From Sphingomonas koreensis (GTDB lineage Bacteria > Pseudomonadota > Alphaproteobacteria > Sphingomonadales > Sphingomonadaceae): a stretch of DNA of 64,000 nt. The stretch lies in NCBI RefSeq assembly GCF_002797435.1, contig NZ_PGEN01000001.1:3842501-3906500 (forward strand). Reading direction: 5' to 3'. The notes beneath the pieces are model-generated. The model was not told the origin of the DNA, searched no databases, and saw only the letters and a program-made list of their open reading frames with translations. This document shows, one piece after another, positions 51,065-60,074 of this stretch (within the stretch, counting starts at the first letter, position 1; each line of letters begins with the position of its first letter). The position numbers and the translations under genes were made by a program.

Positions 51065-51849
51065 CCGTCGATACTGACGCCGAGCGACGCATTGACCAGC
51101 CCGCCATCGACCACCAGCGTATCGCCGACGACATAGTCCGAGGCGCGGCTGGCGAGGAAGATCGCGGCGCCGGCCATGTCGTCGGGCGTACCGACCCGGC
51201 GCATGGGGATCGCCTTGGCGACGGTATCGCCATGGTCGCGCGCCGCCTTGTTCATCTCGCTGGCAAAGGCGCCGGGGGCGAGGCTGTTGACGATGATCCC
51301 ATCGCGGATAAGCCGGGCGGCCATGCGCTTGGTGAGGTAGATCAGCGCCGCCTTCGACGCGTGATAGCTATAGGTTTCCCACGGATTGAGCCGCAGCCCG
51401 TCGATCGAGGTGATGTTGATCACCTTGGACGGGGCGGCGTGGCTGGCATTGGTCTTGAGCAGATCGTGCAATGCCTGGGTGAGGAAGAAGGGCGACTTGA
51501 CGTTCAAGTCCATGACCTTGTCCCAGCCGCTTTCCGGAAATTCCTCGAACGCTACGCCCCAGGCCGCGCCGGCATTGTTGACGAGGACGTCGAGATGGTC
51601 TTCGCGGCTGGCGAGTTCGGCGGCGAGCGCCTTGCAGCCCTCGACCGTCGACACATCCATCGGGATCGGAATGCAATTGGGGCCGAGCTCGGCGGCGGTC
51701 TCCTCGCACGCCGGGGCCTTCCGCGAGGAGATATAGACCTTGGCGCCTTGGGCGATGAAGGCTTCGGCGATCATCTTGCCGATGCCGCGGCTGCCGCCGG
51801 TGACGAGTGCGATGCGGCCCTTGAGGCTGAAGAAGTTGCTGGTGTCCAC
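51061..51849 (-). CDS. Short-chain dehydrogenase/reductase
   Basis: GTG 51849, after GGGAGAGAG, gives 262 aa. The cofactor loop TGGSRGIG is at 17-24, NNAG near 91-94, and the catalytic pair YSYHASK near 165-171. The arginine after the glycine loop and RK after the second strand favour NADPH. It resembles RhlG-type or 3-ketoacyl reductases; with the acyl-CoA dehydrogenase next door on the same strand, a role in fatty-acid metabolism is plausible. Confidence 0.85.
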   Translation of the reverse strand: MDTSNFFSLKGRIALVTGGSRGIGKMIAEAFIAQGAKVYISSRKAPACEETAAELGPNCIPIPMDVSTVEGCKALAAELASREDHLDVLVNNAGAAWGVAFEEFPESGWDKVMDLNVKSPFFLTQALHDLLKTNASHAAPSKVINITSIDGLRLNPWETYSYHASKAALIYLTKRMAARLIRDGIIVNSLAPGAFASEMNKAARDHGDTVAKAIPMRRVGTPDDMAGAAIFLASRASDYVVGDTLVVDGGLVNASLGVSIDG

Positions 51850-51919
51850 GTCTCTCTCCCAATTCGTCTCCCCAGCTAGAGGCCGGAGTCTTGTTCGTCA
51901 GGCCGTTCGCTCCGCCACG

Positions 51920-51947
51920 GAGGCTCCAGCGTTCGCTGGGGTGACGG
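51920..51947. repeat. REP-like palindrome (CCAGCGTTCGCTGG type)
   Basis: CTCCAGCGTTCGCTGGGG sits in the gap between the acyl-CoA dehydrogenase and SDR genes. The sequence, with the adjoining GTGACGG, matches a short palindromic repeat that I know from intergenic regions of sphingomonads. Only one copy is in the window. Confidence 0.5.
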
Positions 51948-51957
51948 TTTGTGTTGT

Positions 51958-53103
51958 CTAGCCCCCGCGTTTCAGCGTCTCGCGCGCGATGATGAGCTGC
52001 TGAATCTGGCTGGTGCCTTCGTAGATGCGGAACAGGCGGACGTCGCGATAGAGCCGCTCGATGCCGTAATCCTCGATATAGCCCGCGCCGCCCAAGATCT
52101 GGACCGCGCGGTCAGCGACGCGGCCGACCATCTCGGTCGCGAACAGCTTGGCCGCGGCGCTTTCCATGACGACATCCTTGCCGGCGTCCTTGGCGGCGGC
52201 GGTTTCGAGGACGAGTGCGCGCGCGGCGAGGCATTCGGTCTTGCTGTCGGCGAGCATGGCCTGGATCAGCTGGTGCTCGGCGATCGGCTTGCCGAATTGC
52301 TTGCGCTCGGACGCATAGGCGACGCAGTCGGCGATCAGCCGCTCGGCGACGCCGACGCTGACCGCGCTGATATGCAGGCGGCCACGATCGAGCACGCGCA
52401 TCGCGATCTTGAAGCCTTCGCCCTCTTCGCCGAGCCGGTTGGCGGCGGGGACGGGGACATCGTCGAAGATCACGTCGGCGACTTTCGCCCCCTTCTGCCC
52501 CATCTTCTTCTCGGGCTCGCCGATCGAGATGCCGGGCAGGTCCCTGGGTACGAGGAAGGCCGAGACGCCGCGCGCCCCGGGTTCGTCGCCGGTGCGGGCC
52601 ATGACGGTGAACAGCGACGCCTTGTCGGCATTGGTAATGAAGCGCTTGGTGCCGGAGAGGCGATAGACGTCGCCGTCACGGACGGCGCGCGCCTTCACCG
52701 CGCCGCTGTCGCTGCCGACATCGGGTTCGGTGAGCGCGAAGCTGGTGATGATCTCGCCGCTGGCGATCCTGGGCAGCCACGCGGCCTTCTGCTCGGACGT
52801 GCCGGCCATGACCAGGCCCTGCGAGCCGATGCCGACATTGGTGCCGAAAGTCGAGCGGAAGGCGGGGGTGGTGCGCCCCATCTCGATCGCCACGCGGCAT
52901 TCCTCAAGCATCGTCAGGCCGAGCCCGCCAAACTCCTCCGCGATCGACAGGCCGAACAGGCCGAGCGCCTTCATCTCCTCGACGATGGTGTCGGGGATCG
53001 CGTCGGCGGCCTCGACTTCGCTCTCGAGCGGGCGCAACCGCTGCGCGACGAAGCGGCGGACCGTATCGATCAGGGCGTCGAACGTCTCGGGGTCGAGCGC
53101 CAT
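51958..53103 (-). CDS. Acyl-CoA dehydrogenase
   Basis: A FAD enzyme that oxidises acyl-CoA to enoyl-CoA in beta-oxidation. The 381-aa product has the N-terminal helical domain, the FAD-binding SFALTEPDVGSD near 120, FITNADKASLF, and the catalytic glutamate in RIYEGTSQIQQL near 362-373. Chain-length specificity cannot be read. It precedes the SDR gene on the same strand with about 110 nt between them. Confidence 0.92.
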   Translation of the reverse strand: MALDPETFDALIDTVRRFVAQRLRPLESEVEAADAIPDTIVEEMKALGLFGLSIAEEFGGLGLTMLEECRVAIEMGRTTPAFRSTFGTNVGIGSQGLVMAGTSEQKAAWLPRIASGEIITSFALTEPDVGSDSGAVKARAVRDGDVYRLSGTKRFITNADKASLFTVMARTGDEPGARGVSAFLVPRDLPGISIGEPEKKMGQKGAKVADVIFDDVPVPAANRLGEEGEGFKIAMRVLDRGRLHISAVSVGVAERLIADCVAYASERKQFGKPIAEHQLIQAMLADSKTECLAARALVLETAAAKDAGKDVVMESAAAKLFATEMVGRVADRAVQILGGAGYIEDYGIERLYRDVRLFRIYEGTSQIQQLIIARETLKRGG

Positions 53104-53184
53104 GCCATCCTCTCCTGAAATTTGCCCCAGCTATACCCGAAGGGTGCGGCTCCGCAACATACCCCGATTTTGAAAATTGACGGA

Positions 53185-53212
53185 TTGACGCATTGCAGGG
53201 CGGCCATATGCT
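53185..53212 (+). promoter_or_regulatory. Putative promoter of the GPH transporter
   Basis: TTGACG (53185-53190), 16-nt spacer, TATGCT (53207-53212), about 60 bp before the transporter ATG. Confidence 0.4.
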
Positions 53213-53270
53213 GACCGAAAACTGCAAAATGCGGCGCGTACGATGCGGCCGGCGGCAGCGGGAGAGAGCG

Positions 53271-54707
53271 ATGGACGGCACGACTCAACCCGCGGCGGCG
53301 CCCCGGGCGCGACGGATCAGCAGCCGGTCGATGCTGGCCTATGGCTTCGGCGCTGTCGCCTATGGGGTGAAGGACGCGGGCTTCCAGACCTTTCTGCTGC
53401 TGTTCTACAATCAGGTGATCGGGCTGCCCGCAGTGCAGGTGGGCGCGGCGATCATGGCCGCACTGATCCTGGACGCGATGATCGATCCGGCGATCGGCGC
53501 GGCGTCGGACCGCACCCGCAGCGGCTGGGGGCGGCGGCATCCATGGATGTACGGATCGGCGATTCCGATCGCGCTCGGCTGGCTGTTGCTGTGGAACCCG
53601 CCCGAGCTGCCGCACGCGGCGATGCTCGCCTGGGTGTTCGCGACCGCCGTGGTCGTACGCACGGCGGTGTCTGCCTATGAGGTGCCGTCGGTCGCGCTGA
53701 CGCCGGAGCTGACGGCGGACTATGACGAGCGGACGCGGATCATGGCCTATCGCTATCTGTTCGGCTGGGCGGGCGGTCTGGCGATGCTGGTCGCGGCGTA
53801 CACGCTGTTCCTGGTTCCTGGCGAGGGGCAACCCAACGGCCTGCTCAACCGCGAAGGCTATGGCCTGTTCGCGGCCGTCGGCGCGGCGGCGATGGCGGGC
53901 GCGATCCTGATCTCCGCACTGGGCACCCATCACGAGATCGCGCGGCTGCCGCGACCCGAGATCGGGAAGGCGACGCTTAGGGAAACGTTCGGCGAGTTGA
54001 TCGAGACGGTGCACAACCGCGCCTTTGCGCTGCTGATGCTTGCCGGTCTTTGTGCCTATTCGGCGCAAGGGGTCAATTTTGCGCTGTCCAACTATCTCTA
54101 CACCTTCGTCTGGCTGTTCCCGGCCGCAGCCTTCGCTGCACTGGGCGGGGTGCTGTTCGCTGGCGTGCTCGCCGCCTTCTTCATCGCGCCGCGGGTCGCC
54201 CGGCGATGGGGCAAGCGCAAGGCGGCGGCGGTGTTCATGACCCTGGCGCCGGTGCTGCTCGGCCTGCCGTTCTGGCTGCGGCTGGCCGGCGTCTTTCCAG
54301 AACCGGGCGATCCGGCCCTGCTGCCCACATTGTTCGGCATCTACATCGTCAACGTCGCATGCAGCGTCTCCGCCTTCATGCTCGGCGGATCGATGATGGC
54401 CGACGTGGTCGAACAGTCGCAGGCGCAGACCGGGCGGCGGTCCGAGGGCGTATTCTTTGCCGGATCCTTCTTCGTCCAGAAATGCACGAGCGGGGTCGGC
54501 ATCGGGCTGGCCGGGCTGATCTTGTGGATCGCCGGGTTTCCCGACGGGGCGAAGCCGGGGCAGGTGCCGGCCGAGACGGTCGATCGGCTGACCATCATCT
54601 TCACCCTTTGCTATCTCGCGCTCGGCTGGGCCGCGGCGTGGTTCTACGCGCATTTCCCGTTCGGCAAGGCCGAGCATGATGCGCGGATCGGCGCCGCGAA
54701 GGGGTGA
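53271..54707 (+). CDS. MFS transporter, GPH (MelB/LacS-like) family
   Basis: ATG 53271 with GGGAGAGA upstream gives 478 aa with 12 predicted membrane helices. The GPH marks are DAMIDPAIGAASDRTRSGWGRRHPW-type sequence after helix 2 (about 70-95) and YEVPSVALTPELTADYDERT near 135. Family members move sugars or glycosides with H+ or Na+. A neighbouring glycosidase is absent, so the substrate is unknown. Confidence 0.88.
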   Translation: MDGTTQPAAAPRARRISSRSMLAYGFGAVAYGVKDAGFQTFLLLFYNQVIGLPAVQVGAAIMAALILDAMIDPAIGAASDRTRSGWGRRHPWMYGSAIPIALGWLLLWNPPELPHAAMLAWVFATAVVVRTAVSAYEVPSVALTPELTADYDERTRIMAYRYLFGWAGGLAMLVAAYTLFLVPGEGQPNGLLNREGYGLFAAVGAAAMAGAILISALGTHHEIARLPRPEIGKATLRETFGELIETVHNRAFALLMLAGLCAYSAQGVNFALSNYLYTFVWLFPAAAFAALGGVLFAGVLAAFFIAPRVARRWGKRKAAAVFMTLAPVLLGLPFWLRLAGVFPEPGDPALLPTLFGIYIVNVACSVSAFMLGGSMMADVVEQSQAQTGRRSEGVFFAGSFFVQKCTSGVGIGLAGLILWIAGFPDGAKPGQVPAETVDRLTIIFTLCYLALGWAAAWFYAHFPFGKAEHDARIGAAKG

Positions 54708-54713
54708 GACGGA

Positions 54714-54743
54714 GTGCCCGCCGGAGCTTCCTCCAGCGGGCAC
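54714..54743. terminator. Hairpin between convergent genes
   Basis: Perfect 8-bp arms GTGCCCGC and GCGGGCAC with a 14-nt loop, between the stops of the transporter (plus) and the 52-aa gene (minus). Confidence 0.55.
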
Positions 54744-54765
54744 CTTCCTCCCCAGGAATCTTGCT

Positions 54766-54924
54766 TCAGCCGAGGCGGCCGAGGCGGTGATAGAGGTTCG
54801 CGAACTGGACCGAGCGGGGATCGTCGGCGATCTTGCGCGTATAGTCGGCGACCGCTTCCTTGAGCAGCGCGAAGTCGGCGGTCGAGAAGACCGGGCGGGC
54901 GCTGGCGGGTTCGGGCGTCTTCAT
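54766..54924 (-). CDS. 52-aa conserved-looking small protein
   Basis: ATG 54924, after GGAG, encodes 52 residues: a proline-rich start (MKTPEPASARPVFSTADF) and an amphipathic stretch ending RSVQFANLYHRLGRLG. It is soluble; no family recognised. It is divergent from the ScfR-type regulator with about 190 nt between, so it could be a target of that regulator. Confidence 0.6.
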   Translation of the reverse strand: MKTPEPASARPVFSTADFALLKEAVADYTRKIADDPRSVQFANLYHRLGRLG

Positions 54925-55116
54925 GGTGGCTTCTCCTGTAAATTTCTCTGCATCCTGTATGACTCGTGATTCCCGAAGTTCATACAGACGATGCCGATTG
55001 CGCGTGGTCACGGTGTGATTGGCACGTGACAGGCGATCCGAAACATTGTAAAGAATTGACAATCGTATTCATGCGCTTTGCGTGGCGAACGTAACAGGAA
55101 CGGGGCGTGTAGGAAA

Positions 55117-56505
55117 ATGGCGGAGCGCAAGCTGTTCGCGGGGCATGCGGTGCGGCGGCTGCGGCGCGCGCAGGCGCTGACCCAGGCCGCGATGGCGGAG
55201 ATGCTGGGCGTCTCCGCAAGCTATCTCAACCTGGTCGAGCGCAACCAGCGGCCGCTGTCGGCAACCCTGTTGCTGGGCCTTGCCCAGACGTTCGACTTCG
55301 ATCCGCGCGCGCTGGCGGCGGGCGAGCCGGGCGGAGGCGAGGAAGCGATGCGGCGACGGCTGGCCGATCCGCTGTTCGCCGATATCGAGATCGACCGTGC
55401 CGAGCTGACCGAATGGCTGGCGGGGGCGCCGGGCGGGGCCGAGGCGTTCGCGCGCGCCTATGACCGGATCGGCGCGGGCGGCGCGGGAGCGGCGATGCCG
55501 GGCGAGGGCGAGGACCCCGGCATGGCGGTGCGCCGCGAGGTCGAGCGCTGGCGCAACCATTTCGCCGATCTCGACGCTGCGGCCGAGACGCTGGCCGACG
55601 AGCTGCGCATCGCATCGAGCGACCCGCTGGGTGCGATGGCCGAACGGCTGCGCGTCAAGCATCAGCTGTCGATCCGGGTGCTGCCGATCGAGGTACTATC
55701 GGGCCTGCGCGTGCGGCTCGACCTGCATGCGCGGCAATTGCAGCTGAGCGAAGCGCTCGATCCGCCGAGCCGGGTGTTCGCGCTGGCGCGGCAGCTGGCG
55801 GTCGAGGCGCGGGCGGAGATCGATGCGCTGGTGCGCGGCGCGGGGTTCGCCGACCGCGTGGCGGAGCGGCTCTATCGCCGCCATCTGGTGAGCTATTTCG
55901 CTGCGGCGGTGATGATGCCCTATGCCCGCTTCCTGCGTGCATGCGAGGCGACGGGCTATGACCTGGAACTGCTGCGGCGGCGCTTCGGGGCGAGCGCGGA
56001 GCAGGTGGCGCACCGGCTGACCACGCTGCAACGCGTGGGCGCACGTGGACTGCCCTTCTTCATGCTGCGGATCGACCGGGCGGGGCAGGTGTCGAAACGC
56101 TTCGCCGGGGCGAGCGGATCGCCGCTGGTGGAATCGTCGGTGCCGTGCCCGTTGCTCGACGCCTACGCCGCGTTCCAGCGCGCCGACGAGCGGGTGGTTC
56201 AGCTGGTCGAGCTGGAGGACGGGTCGCGCTGGTTCACCTCGTCGCGCTGCGTCTTCCCGCCCGGCGGCTGGGCCGGGGCGGTCAAGGCGCGGTTCGTGGT
56301 GACGTTGGGGCTGGCGGCGGACGCGGCGCGCGGGCTGGCGGCGGCGCGCGGGCTGGACTTCGGCGGCGAGGCAACCCCGGTGGGGCTGGGCTGCCGGGCG
56401 TGCACGCGCGAATGTCCGCAGCGGAGCGCAGCGCCTGCGGGCCGGACGATGCTGGTCAACGAGCGCGAGGCAGGGGTGTCGCCGTTCGGGTTTGCGGGGG
56501 ATTGA
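55117..56505 (+). CDS. XRE-type regulator with IrrE-like and DUF2083 domains (ScfR/RamB type)
   Basis: ATG 55117 gives 462 aa. Residues 8-65 are an XRE HTH (LRRAQALTQAAMAEMLGVSA). The middle (about 150-300) resembles the IrrE/ImmA N-terminal region, here with RRHLVSYFAAAVMMPY and without a clear HExxH. The C-terminal DUF2083 part has CRACTRECPQRSA near 435. Relatives (RamB, PrpR, ScfR) control acetate/propionate or short-chain fatty-acid genes. A spaced inverted repeat ATTGT-N9-ACAAT lies at 55045-55063 upstream. Confidence 0.85.
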   Translation: MAERKLFAGHAVRRLRRAQALTQAAMAEMLGVSASYLNLVERNQRPLSATLLLGLAQTFDFDPRALAAGEPGGGEEAMRRRLADPLFADIEIDRAELTEWLAGAPGGAEAFARAYDRIGAGGAGAAMPGEGEDPGMAVRREVERWRNHFADLDAAAETLADELRIASSDPLGAMAERLRVKHQLSIRVLPIEVLSGLRVRLDLHARQLQLSEALDPPSRVFALARQLAVEARAEIDALVRGAGFADRVAERLYRRHLVSYFAAAVMMPYARFLRACEATGYDLELLRRRFGASAEQVAHRLTTLQRVGARGLPFFMLRIDRAGQVSKRFAGASGSPLVESSVPCPLLDAYAAFQRADERVVQLVELEDGSRWFTSSRCVFPPGGWAGAVKARFVVTLGLAADAARGLAAARGLDFGGEATPVGLGCRACTRECPQRSAAPAGRTMLVNEREAGVSPFGFAGD

Positions 56506-56589
56506 GAAGCGAGAGGCAAGGGGTAGAAAGAAGCCGGGTAACGCACGAAGATATCTGCGGTTGCCGGGATTCCCAAGACGATAGAATTC

Positions 56590-57864
56590 GTGCCATATCG
56601 AGCTATGGCGTTACTTGTCCTCTTGCTCGCCGCTGCGACTCCCCAGTCCGCAGTTACGGTCAACCCTGCCGACCCTACGGCTCCGTTCAAAGGCGACGAC
56701 GGCGCGTTGCAGTTTGACCCGGCGTGTCGAGACTATACGCTCGACACGGTTCAATCCAATCCAAGCTGTGCGGCCCGTGTGGCAAAAGGAGAGGCTGCAC
56801 CGTCATTGGCAATCGCAGTAACGACGTTACAGTCCTTGCCCGCGAAAAGCGCCGACGCCGTGCATTTGTTGAAGCGTTCAGCGGCAGCGACTGACCACCC
56901 TGCCGTGCACTATTTTCTGGGATCGGTTCTCGGAACGGCCGAGCGAGTTCAGCCAAATTACACGGAAGCCGTTCGACATCTCGATACTGCGGCTTCTCGA
57001 GGTAACCCGGCGGCGGCCGACCTTCTCGCCAATCTGTTGTTGGCCGGCAAAGGAGCGCCGCGCGATGTGCCTCGCGCGATACGCCTGTACGAGATGGCTG
57101 CCGCAAACGGCTTCCCGAAGGCGGCGGTGGCACTCGGCAAGCTATATCTGGCCGGTAGGCTTGTGCCCAAGGACGAAGCGCGTGGGCTGGCCTGGCTGGA
57201 TGCGGCTGCAGCCGTGAACACGGCCCAAGCAGCGCACCTTGCCGCTCTGGCAAGAAATCAGGCGAAGGTTACGAATTTCCAGCTTGTTCCTTCAGCCAAC
57301 CCCGCGGAAGTCAAGGCGGTACGATACGGCACCTTCGACAATCCGGACATCCCGCCGAACTTCGGTTTCGATCCCGCGTTTCAGGCAGTGCACGACGCAC
57401 CCTATGATGACCCGGCCACATTGGCCCGGCTGGAACGGGAAGCCGCCAGCCTGCCGACACCTTACCTCTATGAACTCGCCCGGCGGTTGGCGGTAAAGGA
57501 TGCGCCCAGAAGCCTGACGACGTATCTCGTCGCGCGTACGCGAATGACCTACGATGCGAGCCGCTGCGCCGATCCGGCGAGCCTCGAAAGCCTGCGGGCA
57601 TGGGACATGCTCATCCTGCCCGATTTGCGCTTTCTCTTCGGTGCCGGGCGGCCTTCGCCCGCGATTGTAGATGCTGCGTTGGCCGAAGAACGGAAGCTGC
57701 CGGCCGATACGCAGCCCTGGTGGGTTTGCAGGTCCGGCATGGCTGCAATGAGCGCCGCCATCAGTGAGAAGGCAGGCCCATTGCAGCTCAAGCCGGAGCG
57801 GCAATGGCCAGAACTTCGGGAAGCCGCACAGACCCGGTTGTCTGGATTGGCCGCTAATCCTTAG
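56590..57864 (+). CDS. Secreted Sel1/TPR-like repeat protein
   Basis: GTG 56590 gives 424 aa; ATG 56605 would shorten it by five residues, and neither start has a strong RBS. A signal peptide (ALLVLLLAAATPQSA) is followed from about 80 to 230 by Sel1-like repeats (AVHYFLGSVLGTAE, AADLLANLLLAGKGAPRD, AAVALGKLYLAGRLVPKDEA). The C-terminal half is unassigned. Such repeats bind proteins. Codon use is less GC-biased than that of neighbours. Confidence 0.72.
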   Translation: MPYRAMALLVLLLAAATPQSAVTVNPADPTAPFKGDDGALQFDPACRDYTLDTVQSNPSCAARVAKGEAAPSLAIAVTTLQSLPAKSADAVHLLKRSAAATDHPAVHYFLGSVLGTAERVQPNYTEAVRHLDTAASRGNPAAADLLANLLLAGKGAPRDVPRAIRLYEMAAANGFPKAAVALGKLYLAGRLVPKDEARGLAWLDAAAAVNTAQAAHLAALARNQAKVTNFQLVPSANPAEVKAVRYGTFDNPDIPPNFGFDPAFQAVHDAPYDDPATLARLEREAASLPTPYLYELARRLAVKDAPRSLTTYLVARTRMTYDASRCADPASLESLRAWDMLILPDLRFLFGAGRPSPAIVDAALAEERKLPADTQPWWVCRSGMAAMSAAISEKAGPLQLKPERQWPELREAAQTRLSGLAANP

Positions 57865-57909
57865 AATGGCGGTCTCTCGCTCTCTGGGTTCTGGAAGGAG
57901 GCGCATGGC

Positions 57910-59085
57910 CTACGCCCAGCACAACCGGTCGCGGCCCTCATGCTTCGCGCGGTAGAGTGCGGCGTCGGCGCGGGACACGAGCGTGTTGAAGCGCTCGCCC
58001 CGGGCGAGGGTCGCGGCACCGATGCTGAGGGTCAGAAATCCGCCCGGCGATCTGATGTGCGGGATGGCGAGGCGGCGGATGCGCGCGAGCACGCCATCGA
58101 ACCGGGCGTGCGCGTCGTCGGGCGTGGCGCCGTAGAGCAGGATGCAGAATTCCTCGCCGCCAAGGCGTGCGGCGATATCGAGCGGGTGGCGCAGATCGGC
58201 CGACAGCGTGTGGGCGATCCGTTGAAGCGCCAGATCGCCCGCGCCGTGCCCGTAGCTGTCGTTGAAGCGCTTGAAATGATCGACATCGATGATCGCCAGC
58301 GCGACCGCCACGCCCTGCTTCGTGGCGAGATGCACGATCCGCTCGGCATGCGTGAACAGGCTGCGGCGATTGGCGAGGCCGGTGAGGGGATCGGTATTGG
58401 CCTGGCGGTCGAGAATCGCGGTGAGCAGGAACTGGCGGCGTTGCGAATGCTCGCGCAGATAGCCGCCCATCGCCGAGACCGGCACCGCCATCAGCAGCAT
58501 CGCGACGATCTGGAGGCTGTGCCCGAACCCGTGGCGCGTATCGAGGAAGAGCAGCATGAAGGCCGAGACGAGCGCGACCAGCAGCGCCGCGGCAAGCGCC
58601 CGGCGGAAGGTGAGGCCGAGCGGGAGGAAGGCCGCCATCACCACCACGATCTGGGCATTCTCCGCCGCGAACGCGCCTTTGCCGTGGACGATCATTGTGG
58701 TGACCGCGATGGCGAGGCCCATCGCGGAGTACATCGTCCAGGAAAGCCAGCCATAGTCGCCACGCCCCCTTCGAATGACGATCGCGCCGGCGACCAGCAG
58801 GGCCAGCACCGACCAGCGCGCGCCGACCCAGAGCCAGACCATCGGATCGAAATGGCCCCAGAGGCCCAGAATCGTGAGGCGATGAAGGTCGAGCAGGGTG
58901 AAGGCGAACCAGACAAGCGCACCCGCGCCGGCACAGATCGCGGCGGGGAGGCGTTCGGTCTCGATCAGCTTGCGGCGATACTCGGCCTCGATCTCGGGCT
59001 CGAACCGCAGCCGCCGGAAACCGCGGCGCAATTGCTGCGCATAGCGGTCTCCCGGCTTGCTGCTGAATTCGATCGACTGGAACAT
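57910..59085 (-). CDS. Membrane-bound diguanylate cyclase (GGDEF)
   Basis: The 391-aa protein makes cyclic di-GMP. Residues 45-215 contain about six membrane helices; the GGDEF domain follows (TDPLTGLANRR near 232) with the active site GGEEF at 309-313. The inhibitory RxxD site five residues before it reads HPLD, so product inhibition is probably lost. No PAS or EAL domain is present. Confidence 0.9.
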   Translation of the reverse strand: MFQSIEFSSKPGDRYAQQLRRGFRRLRFEPEIEAEYRRKLIETERLPAAICAGAGALVWFAFTLLDLHRLTILGLWGHFDPMVWLWVGARWSVLALLVAGAIVIRRGRGDYGWLSWTMYSAMGLAIAVTTMIVHGKGAFAAENAQIVVVMAAFLPLGLTFRRALAAALLVALVSAFMLLFLDTRHGFGHSLQIVAMLLMAVPVSAMGGYLREHSQRRQFLLTAILDRQANTDPLTGLANRRSLFTHAERIVHLATKQGVAVALAIIDVDHFKRFNDSYGHGAGDLALQRIAHTLSADLRHPLDIAARLGGEEFCILLYGATPDDAHARFDGVLARIRRLAIPHIRSPGGFLTLSIGAATLARGERFNTLVSRADAALYRAKHEGRDRLCWA

Positions 59086-59183
59086 TCCCGGGGCCGCGCT
59101 TCCTGCTTGTGATCCGGCGTCACCCGGCGTTGGCAGGCAAAGGTTGGCATTGTGTCAACGCGCGTGCGGGAAAAGGGGGCGGC

Positions 59184-59330
59184 TCAGCGCCGCCACCAGC
59201 CGAGCAGGCGTTGCTGCCGGAGAAGCGAGCCTTGCCGCAGGGTATGGCGGGCACGCGCGCGGTGAAAGGCGGCCGTGGCGAAGGTCATGACCACCGCGGC
59301 AAGCGCGATCGCGACGGCATAGGCGCTCAT
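59184..59330 (-). CDS. 48-aa single-span membrane peptide (tentative)
   Basis: ATG 59330 begins MSAYAVAIALAAVVMTFATA, a membrane helix, followed by a basic tail rich in Arg and Gln that ends LLGWWRR. No RBS is evident and no family is recognised. It could be real or chance. Confidence 0.35.
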   Translation of the reverse strand: MSAYAVAIALAAVVMTFATAAFHRARARHTLRQGSLLRQQRLLGWWRR

Positions 59331-59467
59331 CAGTTGGGGATCGATAGCGTGTCTCCGGCGGGTAAGCGGGAGCGCGCAATGTCTCTCAGCCAACGGTGCT
59401 TACGAAGGAAGGTCCGCTGATCCCGCCGGTCTAGCAGGCGGGAGCCCGCGCGGCCAGCGAAAGCGTG

Positions 59468-59614
59468 CTAGCCGAGAATCTCGCGAGCTGCGGCGAAGGC
59501 GATCGCGGCGGCGCGGGCGTCAGCCGCGCTCCGGCGGCAGGTGCGAGGCCGGTAGGGCGCGTCGCGAAGTGGGGTGAAGAGAGGGCGTTCGATAGAGTGG
59601 TAATTGAAATTCAC
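59468..59614 (-). CDS. 48-aa hypothetical protein, coupled
   Basis: GTG 59614 overlaps the stop of the upstream 64-aa gene in GTGA, with AGGA a few bases before. The product starts MNFNYHSIERPLFTPLRDAP and ends in an alanine-rich helix ADARAAAIAFAAAREILG. No family recognised; the coupling is the main support. Confidence 0.5.
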   Translation of the reverse strand: MNFNYHSIERPLFTPLRDAPYRPRTCRRSAADARAAAIAFAAAREILG

Positions 59615-59805
59615 GTAGGTTCCTGTTGGATAAGATGTTGCTGCTCGCGCTTGGCGCGGGCGCGGTCGACGCCTTCCTGCCGTTCGGCCATTTCCAGCCA
59701 GGCGGCTTCGGCGCGAAGGCACCGCTCACGGACATTGTCCAGCGTTGCGGATTCGGCATCGGCACGCGCACGCGCGGCGTGCTCGCGATAGGGGACTTGG
59801 GCCAT
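59611..59805 (-). CDS. 64-aa helical hypothetical protein
   Basis: ATG 59805 encodes a charged, alanine-rich helical protein (AARARADAESATLDNVRERC ... AAWLEMAERQEGVDRAR). It resembles small helical proteins that I know from sphingomonads with AxxYxxLAxx patterns. It overlaps the next gene by GTGA. Located downstream of the cold-shock gene on the same strand, beyond a terminator. Confidence 0.55.
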   Translation of the reverse strand: MAQVPYREHAARARADAESATLDNVRERCLRAEAAWLEMAERQEGVDRARAKREQQHLIQQEPT

Positions 59806-59826
59806 GCAGGGCTCCCTTGAGGCAAG

Positions 59827-59853
59827 CCGCGTGCGGCGCGAGGCCGCACGCGG
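59827..59853 (-). terminator. Strong hairpin after the cold-shock gene
   Basis: A perfect 11-bp stem CCGCGTGCGGC / GCCGCACGCGG with a 5-nt loop follows the cspA-like stop by 8 nt on the minus strand. The tail CTTGCCTC has few T residues. Confidence 0.65.
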
Positions 59854-59861
59854 ATCACGGA

Positions 59862-60074
59862 TTATTCGGCGTGCTGAATGTTGACCGCGGCCATCTTGCC
59901 GCGGCGATCCTCTTCCAGATCGTAGCTGACGCGCTGGTCCTGGTTGAGGGTGGCCATGCCCGAACGCTCGACCGCCGAGATGTGGACGAAGGCGTCGTTG
60001 CCGCCGCCATCGGGAGCGATGAAGCCAAAGCCCTTGTCGGGGTTGAAGAATTTGACGGTGCCGGTGATGCTCAT
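59862..60074 (-). CDS. Cold-shock protein
   Basis: The 70-aa OB-fold protein binds single-stranded RNA/DNA and melts RNA structure. RNP1 KGFGFIAP is near residue 14 and RNP2 DAFVHISAV near 27. It starts MSITGTVKFFNPDKG; RBS AAGGAA precedes the ATG. A leader of about 110 nt lies between the putative promoter and the start, as is common for cold-shock genes. Confidence 0.95.
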   Translation of the reverse strand: MSITGTVKFFNPDKGFGFIAPDGGGNDAFVHISAVERSGMATLNQDQRVSYDLEEDRRGKMAAVNIQHAE

